From the NCBI GenBank assembly GCA_902806595.1, contig CADCXC010000009.1:2046001-2110000 (forward strand): 64,000 nt of DNA, written 5' to 3'. The position numbers and the translations under genes are program-made. Positions 1 through 11,514 of this stretch are shown piece after piece. The notes beneath the pieces were generated by a model that saw nothing but the letters and a program-made list of their open reading frames with translations, was not told the DNA's origin and did not search any database. This stretch comes from Pyrenopolyporus hunteri. Its lineage: Eukaryota; Ascomycota; Sordariomycetes; Xylariales; Hypoxylaceae. Numbering within the stretch: position 1 is the stretch's first letter; the number at the start of each line of letters is the position of its first letter.

Positions 1-259
1 TTACTCTTCCTTCCTTTTCTCTTCTGTCATAATTGTAAAAGCACCCAATGATCGTCACGAAACCACGTAATTATGTCAACATCGCAACAGGTGAGTTTCA
101 GCTCGATTTCGGATATGAATCCAAATCTATCGTACTACTCTAATCTCACAAATTTCCGACTCCTGTTTTGTACATGGCCTTACTCAGCCCACGTGGGTAT
201 CAAAGATGTCGCGTGCCGCTTTCCAGAAGATTCAATCCCCTGACGCTTTGGCGAAGCGA

Positions 260-962
260 TTATGACTTGCCTGAGGCTGCGGCCTCGGCATCTGCCTGTT
301 TCACTATGTCTTCCTCGGCGCCCCGCTGGGCCGTCTTTCCGACATCGTGCTGCCTTCGGTACTCTTCTTGCGCACCCTTGTTACCGGTAACATTAGCGAA
401 GGCTGAGCCCACAGCACCGGTAACGCGATCGGAGACCCCCGCAACGTAGTCGTTGACTTGGCCCTTGGCTTCTTGCCGCTGACCCTCCTCGTTCTGTCGA
501 CGGCCAGCCGCCTTTAGAGCCTTTTTATTATAACGTTAGTAACGAGAAATTGCATATTGGCCTCTTATAATTAGAGTACTATTAACTTACCTCAGAGCCC
601 GTTACTCCGCCAACAAATTCCTTAGCAGAGCCCATGGTCTGGTTGTAAGCGCCCGAGGTTCGGTTAGGGTCATCCTTGGTGACAGCGCCCGTAGATGACG
701 CAGTGAAGCCCGGGACTTTGGCTGTGGCATGCGAGGCGTCGTACTCGGCATCAGCCCGGTTTTTCTTGGCCTGACCTTCAGCCTGCACATTCCATGTTAG
801 TGGAAGCCTGGTAGGGTAAATTTAAACGCTGTAAATCGGCGAAAAGGAAGTATGTACCTGGTGGTTTGTGTTTCCCGTCACACTACCAATCGCATTTTGG
901 ACGGCTCCGGTAGCAGAGTCGACTACGGACTTGAGAGTGGAGGTGTTGTCGTTGGTGGACAT
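260..962 (-). CDS. CsbD-like / mismatched base-pair and cruciform DNA recognition protein (Hmp1-like)
   Basis: A small hydrophilic protein of 185 aa from three exons: 962-858, 782-591 and 520-260, all joined in phase 0. Exon 1 starts MSTNDNTSTLKS, the donor is CAG|GTACAT, and the second intron has an ACTAAC branch point. The protein is rich in Ala, Gly, Gln and charged residues. It carries recurring SATGAVQNAIGSVTGN-, TMGSAKEFVGGVTG- and KGQVNDYVAGVSDRVTGA-type segments, the hallmark of the CsbD/Hmp1 family, and it keeps the family's C-terminal QHDVGKTAQRGAE block. Family members are small stress-related proteins, and the Ustilago relative binds cruciform DNA. A role in DNA binding here is inferred from family only. 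There is no signal peptide or membrane segment. Confidence 0.85.
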
Positions 963-2223
963 CTTGGCGGGTTGTATACGAAAAAGTTAAGTTCTTCGTT
1001 AAAAGAAAATATAATTCAAGTTAGATATGGATTATCTTATTTTCGTATAGTTGATTCGACTTCAGATAGATTGATGTTGCGAGGGAGAAATGAGACAACG
1101 TAGTTGAAGGAGGGAAGATAAAGCAATTTATAGTTATTCATGACCACCTACTAAACCTGTAGGTGAGTAGTTGAGGAGACTGACGTTTGCGTATTATTTG
1201 CTAAAAGGCAAATGTCGCCAGTGCCTTGAAACAAAACGACAATACAAACGCAAGAGCGTAATCTCTAAATCTCGATGTTAGTGACTATGGCGATTCGTCG
1301 GGTTGGTGGTACGAAATGGAGGGAGTATTACGCTTTTAGGAAACTACGACGTCATTCGCTGTGGCGTTATGTCGCCCTTTCGTTGATGGTTGATGTCATA
1401 TGTTTTGCTTTGAGCCAGGTACCCAAGGCCTTCTCTCAAGCCACTTGCGCTGCTAACCGCGTATACTGGGCCGAGCAGGTTTCTACTAAATTAGCGAGGT
1501 AGATACGTAATTGCGTCCGCTAAACGCTAGCCTCATTGTTCTCTTAGGAAATGGGGAATGTCGGAGGCGTTTCTGGCGATTTCCGTCATGACGCACCTGG
1601 CGTTCATTTCACCTACGGGAAAATAATTAAACCGCGCTATTGAATGAAAAGAAGCTCACTTAATATTAGAAGCTTATGATACATGCGACCAAAGGTTCGC
1701 AAAGCGATTTTTACATTTGACGCGTAGTATGGGTAACGACGGAGTTCGTACACGCATACTCTAACACGGGAACTGTAGGTAGGTACCTAATCAATCTCAG
1801 AACACTCAAAACATAGGTACACATGTTGAGGTTGAGGGGTTCTTCCTAGTCGTGATTTCGTCTCTGAGAAAAGAAGACGTTTTATACTCATGAATTCATG
1901 CCTGGTATGCTATTCGTCCGATGTTAACGAAATGTGTCTTTTCATCCGAATTTTCCAGCGGCTCCCCTTAAACACCCTAAGTCGCACACCCTGAAACGAC
2001 TCGAGATCACAGTTATACTCGCAGCGAGAGGCGAGAACCCGATAGACCGATCCCAACTCCTAGAATACAAGTGAGAGACTCTGTTGTCCTCAGTGCCCAG
2101 CTCAAAACGATTGCGGAACTGGCGACATTGGCCAGGTTGGAGTATCCACCCCATGAGCAGCTAAACCTCCCTTGGGCGCAGCTAGCATATGAAAGACCGA
2201 TAACTCAGAAGGCTCTTTTCAAA
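963..2223. other. intergenic region
   Basis: 1.26 kb between the start of the CsbD-like gene and the stop of NFS1, both on the minus strand. It should hold the CsbD-like promoter and the NFS1 3' UTR. Short open frames here show no recognisable protein, and a TAGGTAGGTACCTA motif lies near 1776-1790. Nothing else stands out. Confidence 0.5.
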
Positions 2224-3979
2224 TTAGTGCTGGCTCCATTCAATCGTGTTTAAGTCGATACCTTCCTGCACAAGTTCCCATAGGGGACTTAACTCGCGAA
2301 GGAAGGTGACTCGTTCCCGGACAGCCTTGAGCACGTAATCAATTTCCTGTTCCGTCGTAAATCGGCCAATGCCAAATCTGATACTGCTGTGGGCGCTCTC
2401 ATCACTGTTGCCTAGTGCTCTTAAGACGTAGCTTGGCTCCAACGAGGCGGAAGTGCACGCGCTACCAGATGATAATGCGATATCCTTTAGAGCCATGAGA
2501 AGCGACTCGCCTTCGACGTATGCGAAGGAAACATTGACACATCCAGGATAGAAACTGTTGGGGTCGCCATTTTGGCTTGTATGTTCTAACGATAAAAGTC
2601 CCTTCAGTAGGCGATCAGATAGCGCCTTGATGCGTTTTGAGTCGTACTACATATCCGTTAGCCGCGACAGCTCATCGAAGCCCAATGAATCACTGAAGAA
2701 TCATGTTTTTAAGAAGAAGAAAAAATCAGACGCGTGTGCTGTTTCTCAACAAAGCGATTCCGGTCAAGGAGCTCAGAAAGCCATGCATGTATTAAGCGGT
2801 TCATCAAATTGCCTGGGAAGAATGATACGGAATAGAATACGCGAAAAAAAAAAAAAAAAAACTTACTTCTAATTCTTCCTTGGCGATGCGGCAGGCTTCG
2901 CCAAATCCTACTACTAGGGGTGGCGCGAGAGTTCCGCTGCGTAGGCCACGCTCCTGGCCACCACCGCTGATAATAGGCTCGATTCTGACTCGCGGCCGTC
3001 TTCGGACGTAACAGGCGCCAATACCCTTGGGGCCGTAAATTTTGTGCGATGAAATCGACATCAAGTCGATGTTCATCGCATTGACATCTAAAGGAATCTT
3101 GCCTACTGCCTGGGCTCCATCAGTATGGAAGAAGACCTTATTCTTGCGGCATATCTTGCCGATCTCCTCTATCGGCTGAATAACACCGATCTCGTTGTTC
3201 ACGGCCATGACGCTAACTAGTACCGTGTCGGGTCTGATTGCAGCCTCTAGCTCCTGCAGATTAATCAAGCCGTTGCTTTGGACTGGTAGGTATGTGACAT
3301 CATAACCTTCGTCCTGAAGATGTCGACAACTGTCGAGAACACATTTATGCTCCGTTTGGCTGGTGATGATATGCTTCTTCTTGCCGGATCGCCCGAAGAA
3401 CCTCGCAACGCCCTTGATGCTCATATTGTTGCTCTCGGTTGCGCCGCTGGTAAATATGATTTCTTTGGGTTCGGCACCGATGAGCTTTGCAATATGCGCC
3501 CGCGCGTCCTCGACTGCCTTTTCACTCTCCCAACCATATGCGTGTGTTCGCGAATGGGGATTACCGTAGATTCCGACGTAAAACGGCAGCATGGCGTCTA
3601 GAACTCTAGGATCGACTGGCGTCGTGGCCTGCATATCAAGATATATGGGACGTTGACCTTCGTTTAGAACAGTTGCCTCCTTGAGCACTTCAGCCATCGG
3701 GCTAACAGAAGCGTCCGTGGGGGTATTGGATCCGGGCATGACAAGCTGGCCCTTCTCATTCATGAAGTCCTTCTTGTCCAACCTGATCGCCGTCTCGGTG
3801 TTAACTTGAGCATTGTCGCGTTTCGTTTCCGATACATAACCTCGCCGCGAAATCTGCGCTGCCGTTGCGGCTGATACTCTTGATAGGGCTGTAACTCGTC
3901 GTAGAGGAGTCGAGGCGAGGGCCTGCTTGAGACCAAGGCGCGAGGCCTGTCTCAGTGCCGAGGATGCCGCATTCGCCAT
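2224..3979 (-). CDS. NFS1: cysteine desulfurase, mitochondrial (NFS1)
   Basis: A pyridoxal-phosphate enzyme that takes sulfur from L-cysteine for iron-sulfur cluster assembly in the mitochondrial matrix, with a role in tRNA thiolation. The model has two exons, 3979-2867 and 2646-2224, giving 511 aa. The intron (GTAAGT...ATGTAG, 220 nt) sits between KEELE and YDSKRIK. I chose the MANAASS start because the N-terminus that follows is rich in Arg, Ala and Ser, like a mitochondrial presequence; a longer in-frame extension upstream looks like leader sequence. Visible landmarks are the PLP lysine in SSHKIYGPKG (about K313), the mobile catalytic cysteine in SGSACTSAS (about C435), RFGIGRFTTEQE and the class-specific C-terminus ending EWSQH. 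Length and motifs match the family throughout. The upstream region is shared with the divergent BAR-protein gene. Confidence 0.95.
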
Positions 3980-5157
3980 GATGGCATCAAAGAGAAATGG
4001 GCATTTAAATGGGATGCGGAAGAAAAGAAACGGGTGTAGAAGAAGGATGGAAGGTGAGGGCAGGTAAATGCCTAGGGTTTGATGGCAAATTTCAAAGCGA
4101 CCTATGAAAAGCCGCGAAAAAAAGATCCGAAGCTCGGGCAACGGCGTTTCCAAGGGCTTGAGCTCGGTGATAACGGAATCGGATAAACTTTGGCGCCAAG
4201 TTTGCCGTTCCCCGTCTCTTTTGTGCCTTTTTCTAATTAGGCCTTATCCCTGAATGAATCCTTTTTATCAGATTATGCCTCCCCAGTATGGTATTACATA
4301 AACCTTAGTGCCCACCATAGTGACGCATGCCCCTCATCGGCTTTGGATGACGTTGGAGAGCTCCCCACCTTGCTTCTTGGCGTCTGAATGATGAGGGAAG
4401 CTTTAATGCTCCATACTTGTCGGTACCCAGCCAGGGAGCATGGAATTCGGATTTAGCGATTTATGTAGAGGTACTAAGAGATCCTCGGATATCCGGCATC
4501 AGCGATCGGTATCATTGGAACTGGTTTATGTTTCGTAGGAATTGCATGTGTAACATGAATACCTACCTACTTACCTACGTAGATATTTACTAAGATCCAT
4601 TTCTTTTTTATTCATATCTCCTAATGGTAACAGGTACATGTAGGGGGCTAAGTGTACGCATAGCGTACTACATATATCCATGTCCTCCAGCACATGTTTT
4701 AAGGTTTAGGTAGGTACCTTCCAAGCAATCATCCCTAGCAGCCAAATTCCTATCCGCTTCCACTAAAATCCAAGCCACAAAAGTCGACGAAAGCACTTCC
4801 AGCGCAGCCGAGCTGAGAATAAAAAGCACTGCCACAGGAACGGAACGACGTCGTCACTGGACATAAACCACCCCCAAGCCAGGTTTACTACATCGTACAA
4901 GGCTCACTATTAATTCTGTCCTATCGCCATCATCCACTCGCAACCTCTTATTTCGCCCTTAGTAATACTTCCCTTCACCTCCCAACTTCACCCGACGCTC
5001 TATCATTTGCAGCATTGCTCTTCCGAGCGCTACGCAGTAGCTTACACGAAGCAACATACAAAGCAATATCCTCACCCCCGAATCAATAATCCCGCTAGTG
5101 CTTTGTCGCAATTAAAACCGCAATAAGCATAGGCTCACGTTTCGATCTTGTCGAGCG
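3980..5157. promoter_or_regulatory. divergent promoter region between NFS1 and the BAR-SH3 gene
   Basis: 1.18 kb between two head-to-head genes, so it must contain both promoters. The side next to the plus-strand gene (4860-5150) is C/T- and A-rich leader-like sequence. TACCTAC and TAGGTAGGTACC motifs occur near 4560-4580 and 4706-4718. No specific factor site can be supported. Confidence 0.4.
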
Positions 5158-6601
5158 ATGAGCTTCCGAGGCTTCCAGAAGAGCGTCGTTCGGGTACGCA
5201 GCATTAAGCCCAACCCGCAAAGACGGTACCGCAGCTAATTAGAACTCTCTCGTGCACAGGCGCCGCAACAATTCCGAGCCAAGTTCAACATTGGTGAGCA
5301 TACCAAAGACCCGGTATTCATCGATGCAGAGCGGCGTTTCCACGAGCTCGAGGTCGAGACCAAGCGCCTCCACGATGAAAGCAAGAAATACTTTGAGGCC
5401 ATTAATGGCATGCTCAACCACCAGATCGAGTTCAGCAAAGCGATGACCGAAATCTACAAGCCCATATCTGGTCGCATGTCCGATCCCGACTCCTTGGAGG
5501 TCCAGGGCAACCCCGAGGGCATCCGCGCCTGCGAGGAATACGAAGCCGTCGTCAAAGACCTACAAGAGTCGCTTAAGCCCGAGCTTGAAATGATCGATTC
5601 CCGAGTTATCCGCCCCGCCAACGAGCTGCTCGACGTGCTCAAGGTCATCAGAAAGACCGCGACAAAACGCGAGCACAAGAAACTCGACTACGATCGGCAC
5701 AACGCGACACTCAAGAAACTGCAGGAGAAGAAGGAGAAGAGCGCCAAGGACGAGAAAGCCTTGTGGAAAGCCGAGAGCGACGTCGAACAAGCCACCCAGG
5801 AATTTAACTACTTTAACGACCTGCTGAAGGACGAGCTGCCTAAGCTGTTCGCTCTCGAGCGCCAATTCATTAAGCCGCTATTCCAATCCTTCTACTATAT
5901 GCAGCTAAACATATTCTACACCCTCCACGAGAAAATGCAGCATTGCGATATCGGATATTTCGACCTAACACTTGACGTCGAAGAAGCCTTCGCGAAGAAA
6001 CGGGCCGATATCCAAGAGCAAACCGAGCAGTTAACCATTGTCCGATTCAAGACGAGCGGCCAGAAGAAGCCGCCGCCGAAGTACGGAAACAAGCCAGCAG
6101 CAATCGAGCCGGGTCCCCGGCCTGCTGGACTAATTGCCGCAGGCCCATCTTCATCATCACCGACCTTGGCCTCGGTTAAATACGGTCAACCGTCCGAACC
6201 AGACGTCGTGGATAACCCCCCTCCCCCGTATTCCGCGACATCGACTGGTTTGAAGACGCCTTTGTCTCCCCCATTAGGTAGTCCCAGGTCTCCAGGTCTG
6301 GCAGCGCTCGCAGCAGGGAAGCCAAAACCTCCTCCGCCGAAACCGAAGCCCAGTCGACTCAGCGGAGCTCCGGCTGTAGAAACGGTTACTGCTTTATACG
6401 ACTACTCGGCTCAGGCCGAGGGTGACATAAGTTTTAGGGCGGGAGACGTGATAGAAATCGTTAGCAGAACACAAAACGAGAACGAATGGTGGATTGGCAA
6501 ATGTCATGGCAAACAGGGTCAATTTCCTGGTACGTATATAATACCTCGGAATACGCGCTCAAGCTAACGGTGTGTTAGGAAATTATGTGAAAGTAGGATA
6601 G
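5158..6601 (+). CDS. BAR-SH3 domain protein (amphiphysin, Rvs167/Hob1-like)
   Basis: A membrane-curvature and actin-patch protein acting in endocytosis. There are three exons, 5158-5193, 5260-6529 and 6579-6601, giving 442 aa. Exon 1 encodes only MSFRGFQKSVVR. The last intron (GTACGT...GTTAG, with a GCTAAC branch) splits the SH3 domain so that QFPG joins NYVKVG and the stop. The BAR domain spans roughly residues 10-245: amphipathic N-terminus, EFSKAMTEIYKPISGR, long Lys/Glu-rich helices, and FYYMQLNIFYTLHEKM. A proline-rich linker follows (KKPPPKYG, PPPPYS, KPPPPKPKP). The SH3 domain at about 382-440 shows ALYDYSAQ, EWWIGK and the NYV signature. Yeast Rvs167 heterodimerises with Rvs161, but the partner gene is not in this window. 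Confidence 0.95.
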
Positions 6602-7797
6602 AGACTTGCTTCTCGACCAGCAGGCCGCCGCTGATAAGCGATTGTCATGAAACTCACCCCAAGGTCCTTAGCAATAGTCGAATCGGGGCTGGGACAAGAA
6701 AATGTCAACCGTGTGGGACTTGGCCATCAAGCGTCAAGAACCTCGGTCTAACACCGGCCAGCGGAAATTGGGCTATCGCTAGGGACCTTTGTGAACTTCT
6801 GAGAATAGGGGGGGATATAGCAGGCAGTTGAAGCGGTCCATCCAGTCATCAGACTGGCAATACCCGACGAGGCAGACTATCGGGGTATTGAACGATAACG
6901 CTATAGCAAATTGCCCGCCCCTATATATTCTCCCCCCGAAGAAGTAGAACAGCAACGTGATATTCATTAATACCAAAAGTCAACCAACGAAAATCTAGCT
7001 GTTCCTCGAGTGAATGTAGGTTTGCTTATGGTTTAGCCCTGGAATGTAGGGGATTACCAAAGCTCGTATACTGGTCTCCCAGCATCAGGCGCCCGAGAGC
7101 CCGCAAAGCCATGGAGGTTAAGAGAACATGGAGCTCATATGGATGGATAGAATAATACAATTGCCAGTCAATAAAAATTAGAATCACTTAACGTGCAGTT
7201 GGTTTAGCATACCGGGAAACATTCAAGATATATAATTCAACATATGGGTTGCACAATACCAGACCAGCCGACATATCGGGCGTCTTAAGAGGCAGTGGTG
7301 CGTCGCCAGCCTTAACCACAAAGATGTACAAGAACTGTTTATATCGTATATAATTTAAAGGGCCATAGTATATGTATACCCTACCCAGACGCCTAGTTAG
7401 CAGTAACATTAGGTGTATCCCTAGTACTACGGAAGCAGGCGTCCAGTTTGCAACTGTGCTTGTTAGAAGCGTGTACTTTCTTAGGTCGTACGTGAAGACG
7501 TACTGAAGACGTTTGCAAGAAGAGAATCAACAAAGTGCGTACTTTTTCTCTAGACGCCTACTACTCCCGTCAGGTGGAATTAACAAATAACAATCCGTAT
7601 TCGGAACGTATTTAAAGGCGATAATTCCAAAGTCTAAGAAGAAACAAATATACCATCAGCTAGGTTGTCTAACCTGCGTACTGCTCATCCTCCTCCTCCT
7701 AAGCCGCTCCTTGGGGCGTCGCAATATCTATCTTCCTAAAAATTCCAATCCCCATGTCTAGAGGTAGCATTTGATAATACTATAAGAGCACGCTGAC
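6602..7797. other. intergenic region
   Basis: 1.2 kb between the BAR-SH3 gene and the unrecognised 293-aa gene, same orientation. Only short AT-rich open frames are present on either strand. The last 100 bases before 7798 are C/T-rich, as in fungal promoters. No gene is seen. Confidence 0.5.
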
Positions 7798-8679
7798 ATG
7801 GGGAAACCCGGGGACTCGAAGTCTCGGGAAGCTGCGGGTGATAATGAAGGTCTACCGTCATATACGGAAGCAGTCCAGTCATTTCACAACAAAAGCACGA
7901 GCTTACCAGACTCCGAGCCTCTCACCATAACAGGCCCGGGCGTCCGCCCATACCGGCTATTCCCGGCGGTTCTAACCGCGCAATATCCATGGAAAATATT
8001 CAGTCCCACGTTTTACCTCAACAACGCCAAGAACGAACGGCTCTTCGCCTTCAAGGTGCACACGGGCAGGAGCCGGCAAGGGCCCGGGAGACCGGGGGTG
8101 GTCTTGTACGACGGGACTTCCGACAAGGACCTAATGCTCGCCGCGGCCGGCGACGAACGCGGCCCCGACGCCGACGCCCTCGACAGCCTCATCACCCTCG
8201 CGCGGTTCTCGAGCAAGACCATCTCCGTGCACTACACGGAAGTCTTGCGTTTCGCCGCGGCCGCGGGTACCGTCGCGTTCCGGTTCTCGACGGAGGTGGT
8301 CCGGGACAAGGAGGTGCGGCGCGAGGACTTCGAGTGGCGGAGGAGCAGAGGCGACGATGAAGATAGGAACCTGGTGGACCGGTCGTGGAAGTGCGGGTTT
8401 AAGCTCGTGAGGCTCTCTTCTGATACCGCAAGGAGCGCGGATCTAGGCGAGGGCACATCCCAGAAGATGGCAGCTCAAAGTCGAGAAGACGTAGTCGCTG
8501 TTATTGCCTGGAATAGCAACTGGTCGTTGCTCACTACCCCTTTTAGGATCGAGTTCATTGGAGCTGGACGGGCGGGTGTGCTAGGGAATCGATTCGCACT
8601 CGCGGTTATCATCACGGGGCTGAGACTGTGGGAACTCAAGCACCAGGGAAGGATTCCTGAAGTTAAAGCCGCATCGTAG
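7798..8679 (+). CDS. uncharacterised fungal protein, 293 aa
   Basis: A single-exon frame with clean coding character and strong G/C preference at third positions between about 8040 and 8330. I do not recognise the family with certainty. What can be seen: a polar N-terminus with a PY-like element (LPSYTEAV, residues about 19-26), a possible beta-rich core (VRPYRLFP, YPWKIFSPTFYLNN, RLFAFKVHTG), a charged Arg/Asp/Glu patch around residue 190, and a C-terminal hydrophobic stretch (GNRFALAVIITGLRLWEL) too short and polar for a confident membrane helix. The beta-rich core resembles Tubby/LURP-one-like folds, but only a structure prediction could support that. No signal peptide is visible. Neighbours give no functional hint. 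Confidence 0.7.
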   Translation: MGKPGDSKSREAAGDNEGLPSYTEAVQSFHNKSTSLPDSEPLTITGPGVRPYRLFPAVLTAQYPWKIFSPTFYLNNAKNERLFAFKVHTGRSRQGPGRPGVVLYDGTSDKDLMLAAAGDERGPDADALDSLITLARFSSKTISVHYTEVLRFAAAAGTVAFRFSTEVVRDKEVRREDFEWRRSRGDDEDRNLVDRSWKCGFKLVRLSSDTARSADLGEGTSQKMAAQSREDVVAVIAWNSNWSLLTTPFRIEFIGAGRAGVLGNRFALAVIITGLRLWELKHQGRIPEVKAAS

Positions 8680-11514
8680 GAAGCCAGGTCCGTCCATGGA
8701 GTAGCTTGATAGATTAGGCGCATAAGCGCAGGAATGGTTATCGGTGGGGGTCATCGATCAGAGATGTTCCACGATGTGTGGCGTATAGGGCGGATTAGAG
8801 AATAGGTACCTAATGTAAAGGGTTGTCATCATCCTGACGGCCTCAGAAAGCATACGCTTAATACCTTTTCGGTATTATTCTACTATGATATACCATTATC
8901 AACTAGGAGTGGGAATCATGAGGCGTCAAATAAAATGTACCCGTTAACACGTGTAAAGAGCCTGGGTCCCGCGCAAATCGCGGAAATGTAGCTTGTTCAG
9001 CGGCGCCTTACAAGATAGACCCATGTCTTGTGGAACAGAATCCGGTCGAATACCGCTATATCCCGTGTAACTTGAATGTGAATTCGGTATACCTAGGTGG
9101 GTAAATAGAGAAAGAGACCGGCAAGGGTTCGTTAAGACTTAGTCCAGCCTACTTAAGGTCGTCTGCCGGGGTGAATTTGCCTTCCACGTGGGTATACTAT
9201 TTATAATGTTGGCTGCTCTCAGGATATAACGCGGTAGTTGAGAGGATATGTAATTCCTACATACGCCGAAGCTAACCCTTTTTTGCGAGGCTGGGTACAC
9301 ATAAAGAAACGATGTTGACAACCCCTAGAATTCTCGGTGTAGGCGTGCATACGTACTTACCTACAGATAGATAGATACTCCGGATCGGCCACAATCAGAT
9401 ATCAGCACGCAGCATCTTGTATTAAATTGCCAGTTTTCAAGCGGAAAATGCCTCATGCCAAACACGTATTCATCAATCTTGCTTGTGGTTTGAGCTCCTC
9501 AAGTCCGGGGTTCTCCTTGTAGTAGCGACCGTCGTCGCCCCTATAGCCCTACGTGTTTGGCTAATGTTCGTTGTTTCTTTTTTTCCCCGACTAACCTCTT
9601 CACGGTTCAGCCGCAAGCTTTCGTTAGCGCTGATGTCTCATCTGAGTTGCTAATTGACCTTGACGTTTACCCTCCTCACGGCCACTGTCCGAATCTGTAT
9701 CTCGGCCCAAGGAATGGGATGTGTGTTCGTTTGTATGCTTAATGTTAGAAGCATCATCCTCCTCGGCTGCGTACCCATTCGGAGTGTTGGTACATATTTC
9801 AACACTGACAGCATTATATTTAGCTTCACTCCAAACCAGATGCCGACTCTACGGCATACACTTGAGAGATGTGAGAATTCGGTCACCTAGCATCAGCTAA
9901 CAGGGAGGGCGTTCATATGTGTCTCCTGGATACAGGCCAGCATACCTACCTAAGGTACCTACCCTTGAGTCGTATCACGCCGCACTCGGATCGACGCATA
10001 TAATCACCACAACCCCTCGAAAATAAGGTCGGCCCGCATAACCCTACCTTCCCATCAATCACTCCAGTCAAACTCCTTAGAATGCGTGGGTCTATTAGGT
10101 ATCGCCGCCTCTATTATTGCCGCCCTTGCCTTCTCAGATGGAGTCCCTGCACAACCCGTCATGACCGCAATCAGCCATCAACCCGTAACAGCAGGGTCCG
10201 TAACTTCATGAACAGCAGCAGGCCTAATCAGCACCGCGATGGCCGCTGGTGCTGTCCGTGGCGTCAGCAGGTAAGACAGACTGCAAGGCGGGGCACTCCT
10301 CCACGCCACGAAGCTCAAGGATGCGAAACAACGGGGTCTCGCTGTCTCCCACCGTTCCCCAGAATATTCCCCGGTTCAACATCTACAGCCGTTCTTGCGA
10401 TGACCTGTATGCGAATGCGATCATTAAAGGCCCCGTGAGGAATAATCGTATAGCTTCACTGTATCAAGCAGTTGTCATAGGTATTAGGCAATGAAGAATA
10501 GTTGTGTTCCCGTAGGTTACCGCCTGTATCTGAGGTTGCTTGAGCCATTTTTATATGGGATTGATTCACTCCTAAGGGAGACCTTAATGAAGTTTCGTAT
10601 GATCGTATGTAGGTATGTTAGGTGGGTAGGTTAGTCGCTAGGTTCATCTGCTACAATCCGTCTCGCAGGCCGCGCAGCTATTAGGGCTTCGGGGCTCAAT
10701 TAGCCACGGCTTAGAAGTTACGGAGTCTCTGGAAAGAAGACCTATTGCGAGAGTGTCGGGGTAGATCCGTCATTGATGTTTTGAGGCTCTTCGTTAGGAA
10801 TTGAACTACAAATTACTTCCCTAAAAGAATACCGTTTCCGCGCCGTTTGTTTTTTTCGAGCTGGCTATCCCTTGCAGTCCCTGAATAGAAGGTTAGAAGT
10901 GCTATATACATAGATAGTCTAAGAGACTACCTGAGAAACGCTGATCATTGCCGCCGTCGATCGGCCGCAATTTCACCTTCAGCCACTAGTCTTATCTCGC
11001 AGTATTCCCGGTTGTTATTTTCCATGCCTGTTGCCTTGCGTTCCATGGGTTTTCGTAAGATAACGCGTTGGGCACGGCAGGTGGCTCCCCTCTTCCTGAT
11101 TGGCGGCGGGCAACTCGCCCCGGGCAGGTCAGCGATACTACCTAAGGTAGGAAGCTCAAAGCTCGCGGTAAAAACCGAGGCATGAATCTTAATTCGACGG
11201 CGCGTTACTTACCCAGGTAGGAAAGTATGCCTTAGTCTAGGACGTTCGATCTCTGTTATGCAGGGTCCGGTCCCTTAAGTCAATGGTCTTTTGTCTTTGG
11301 CCGGCAGAGATCCCCGGCCTGAACCTCTCGCCAGTCACACAATTCCATACAGGGGTGTCTTATATTTATCAGAATGCCAGCTCCAAAAAGGCACGTTCCT
11401 GTTCCATTCCCCTTCTTTCTAACACCCGGCCATCTTCGTGAGGGGGACATTGGCCATTCTGCCGCCCTTTATTCCCGCATCATCCCAACTTTTGGCCTGT
11501 AACACCAGCCCGCA
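8680..11514. other. long intergenic region with two doubtful coding traces
   Basis: 2.8 kb before the sedolisin gene. It contains a possible spliced minus-strand frame (9453-9859, listed separately) and an interrupted plus-strand frame near 10040-10440. TACCTACCTAAGGTACCTACC-like motifs lie near 9945-9965. The 300 bases before 11515 are C/T-rich and presumably promoter. Confidence 0.45.
9453..9859 (-). CDS. possible spliced reading frame, function unknown
   Basis: Low-confidence partial model. A minus-strand frame reads SRHLVWSEAKYNAVS, then NTPNGYAAEEDDASN and SLGRDTDSDSG. It can be spliced (donor GGCC|GTGAGG, acceptor GATGAG) to ISANESLRLNREE, then again (GAG|GTTAGT...CACGTAG) to GYRGDDGRYYKENPGLEELK, ending in TGA at 9453-9455. 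The acidic, hydrophilic composition and uninterrupted flow across two plausible introns suggest real coding sequence, perhaps the C-terminal tail of a larger protein. I could not find a convincing start or upstream exon, and a degraded remnant is possible. No family is recognised. Confidence 0.3.

Noticed and set aside
168..449. Plus-strand open frame near the left edge
   Set aside because: Antisense shadow of the CsbD-like exon 3.
2804..2866. Frame reading through a run of Phe codons at the end of NFS1 exon 1
   Set aside because: It is the intron (GTAAGT plus T tract); splicing to 2646 restores the conserved sequence.
3980..4153. N-terminal extension of NFS1 (METPLPELRIFFSRL...)
   Set aside because: It is in frame but unlike the family. 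The MANAASS start gives a normal presequence, and the extension looks like leader DNA.
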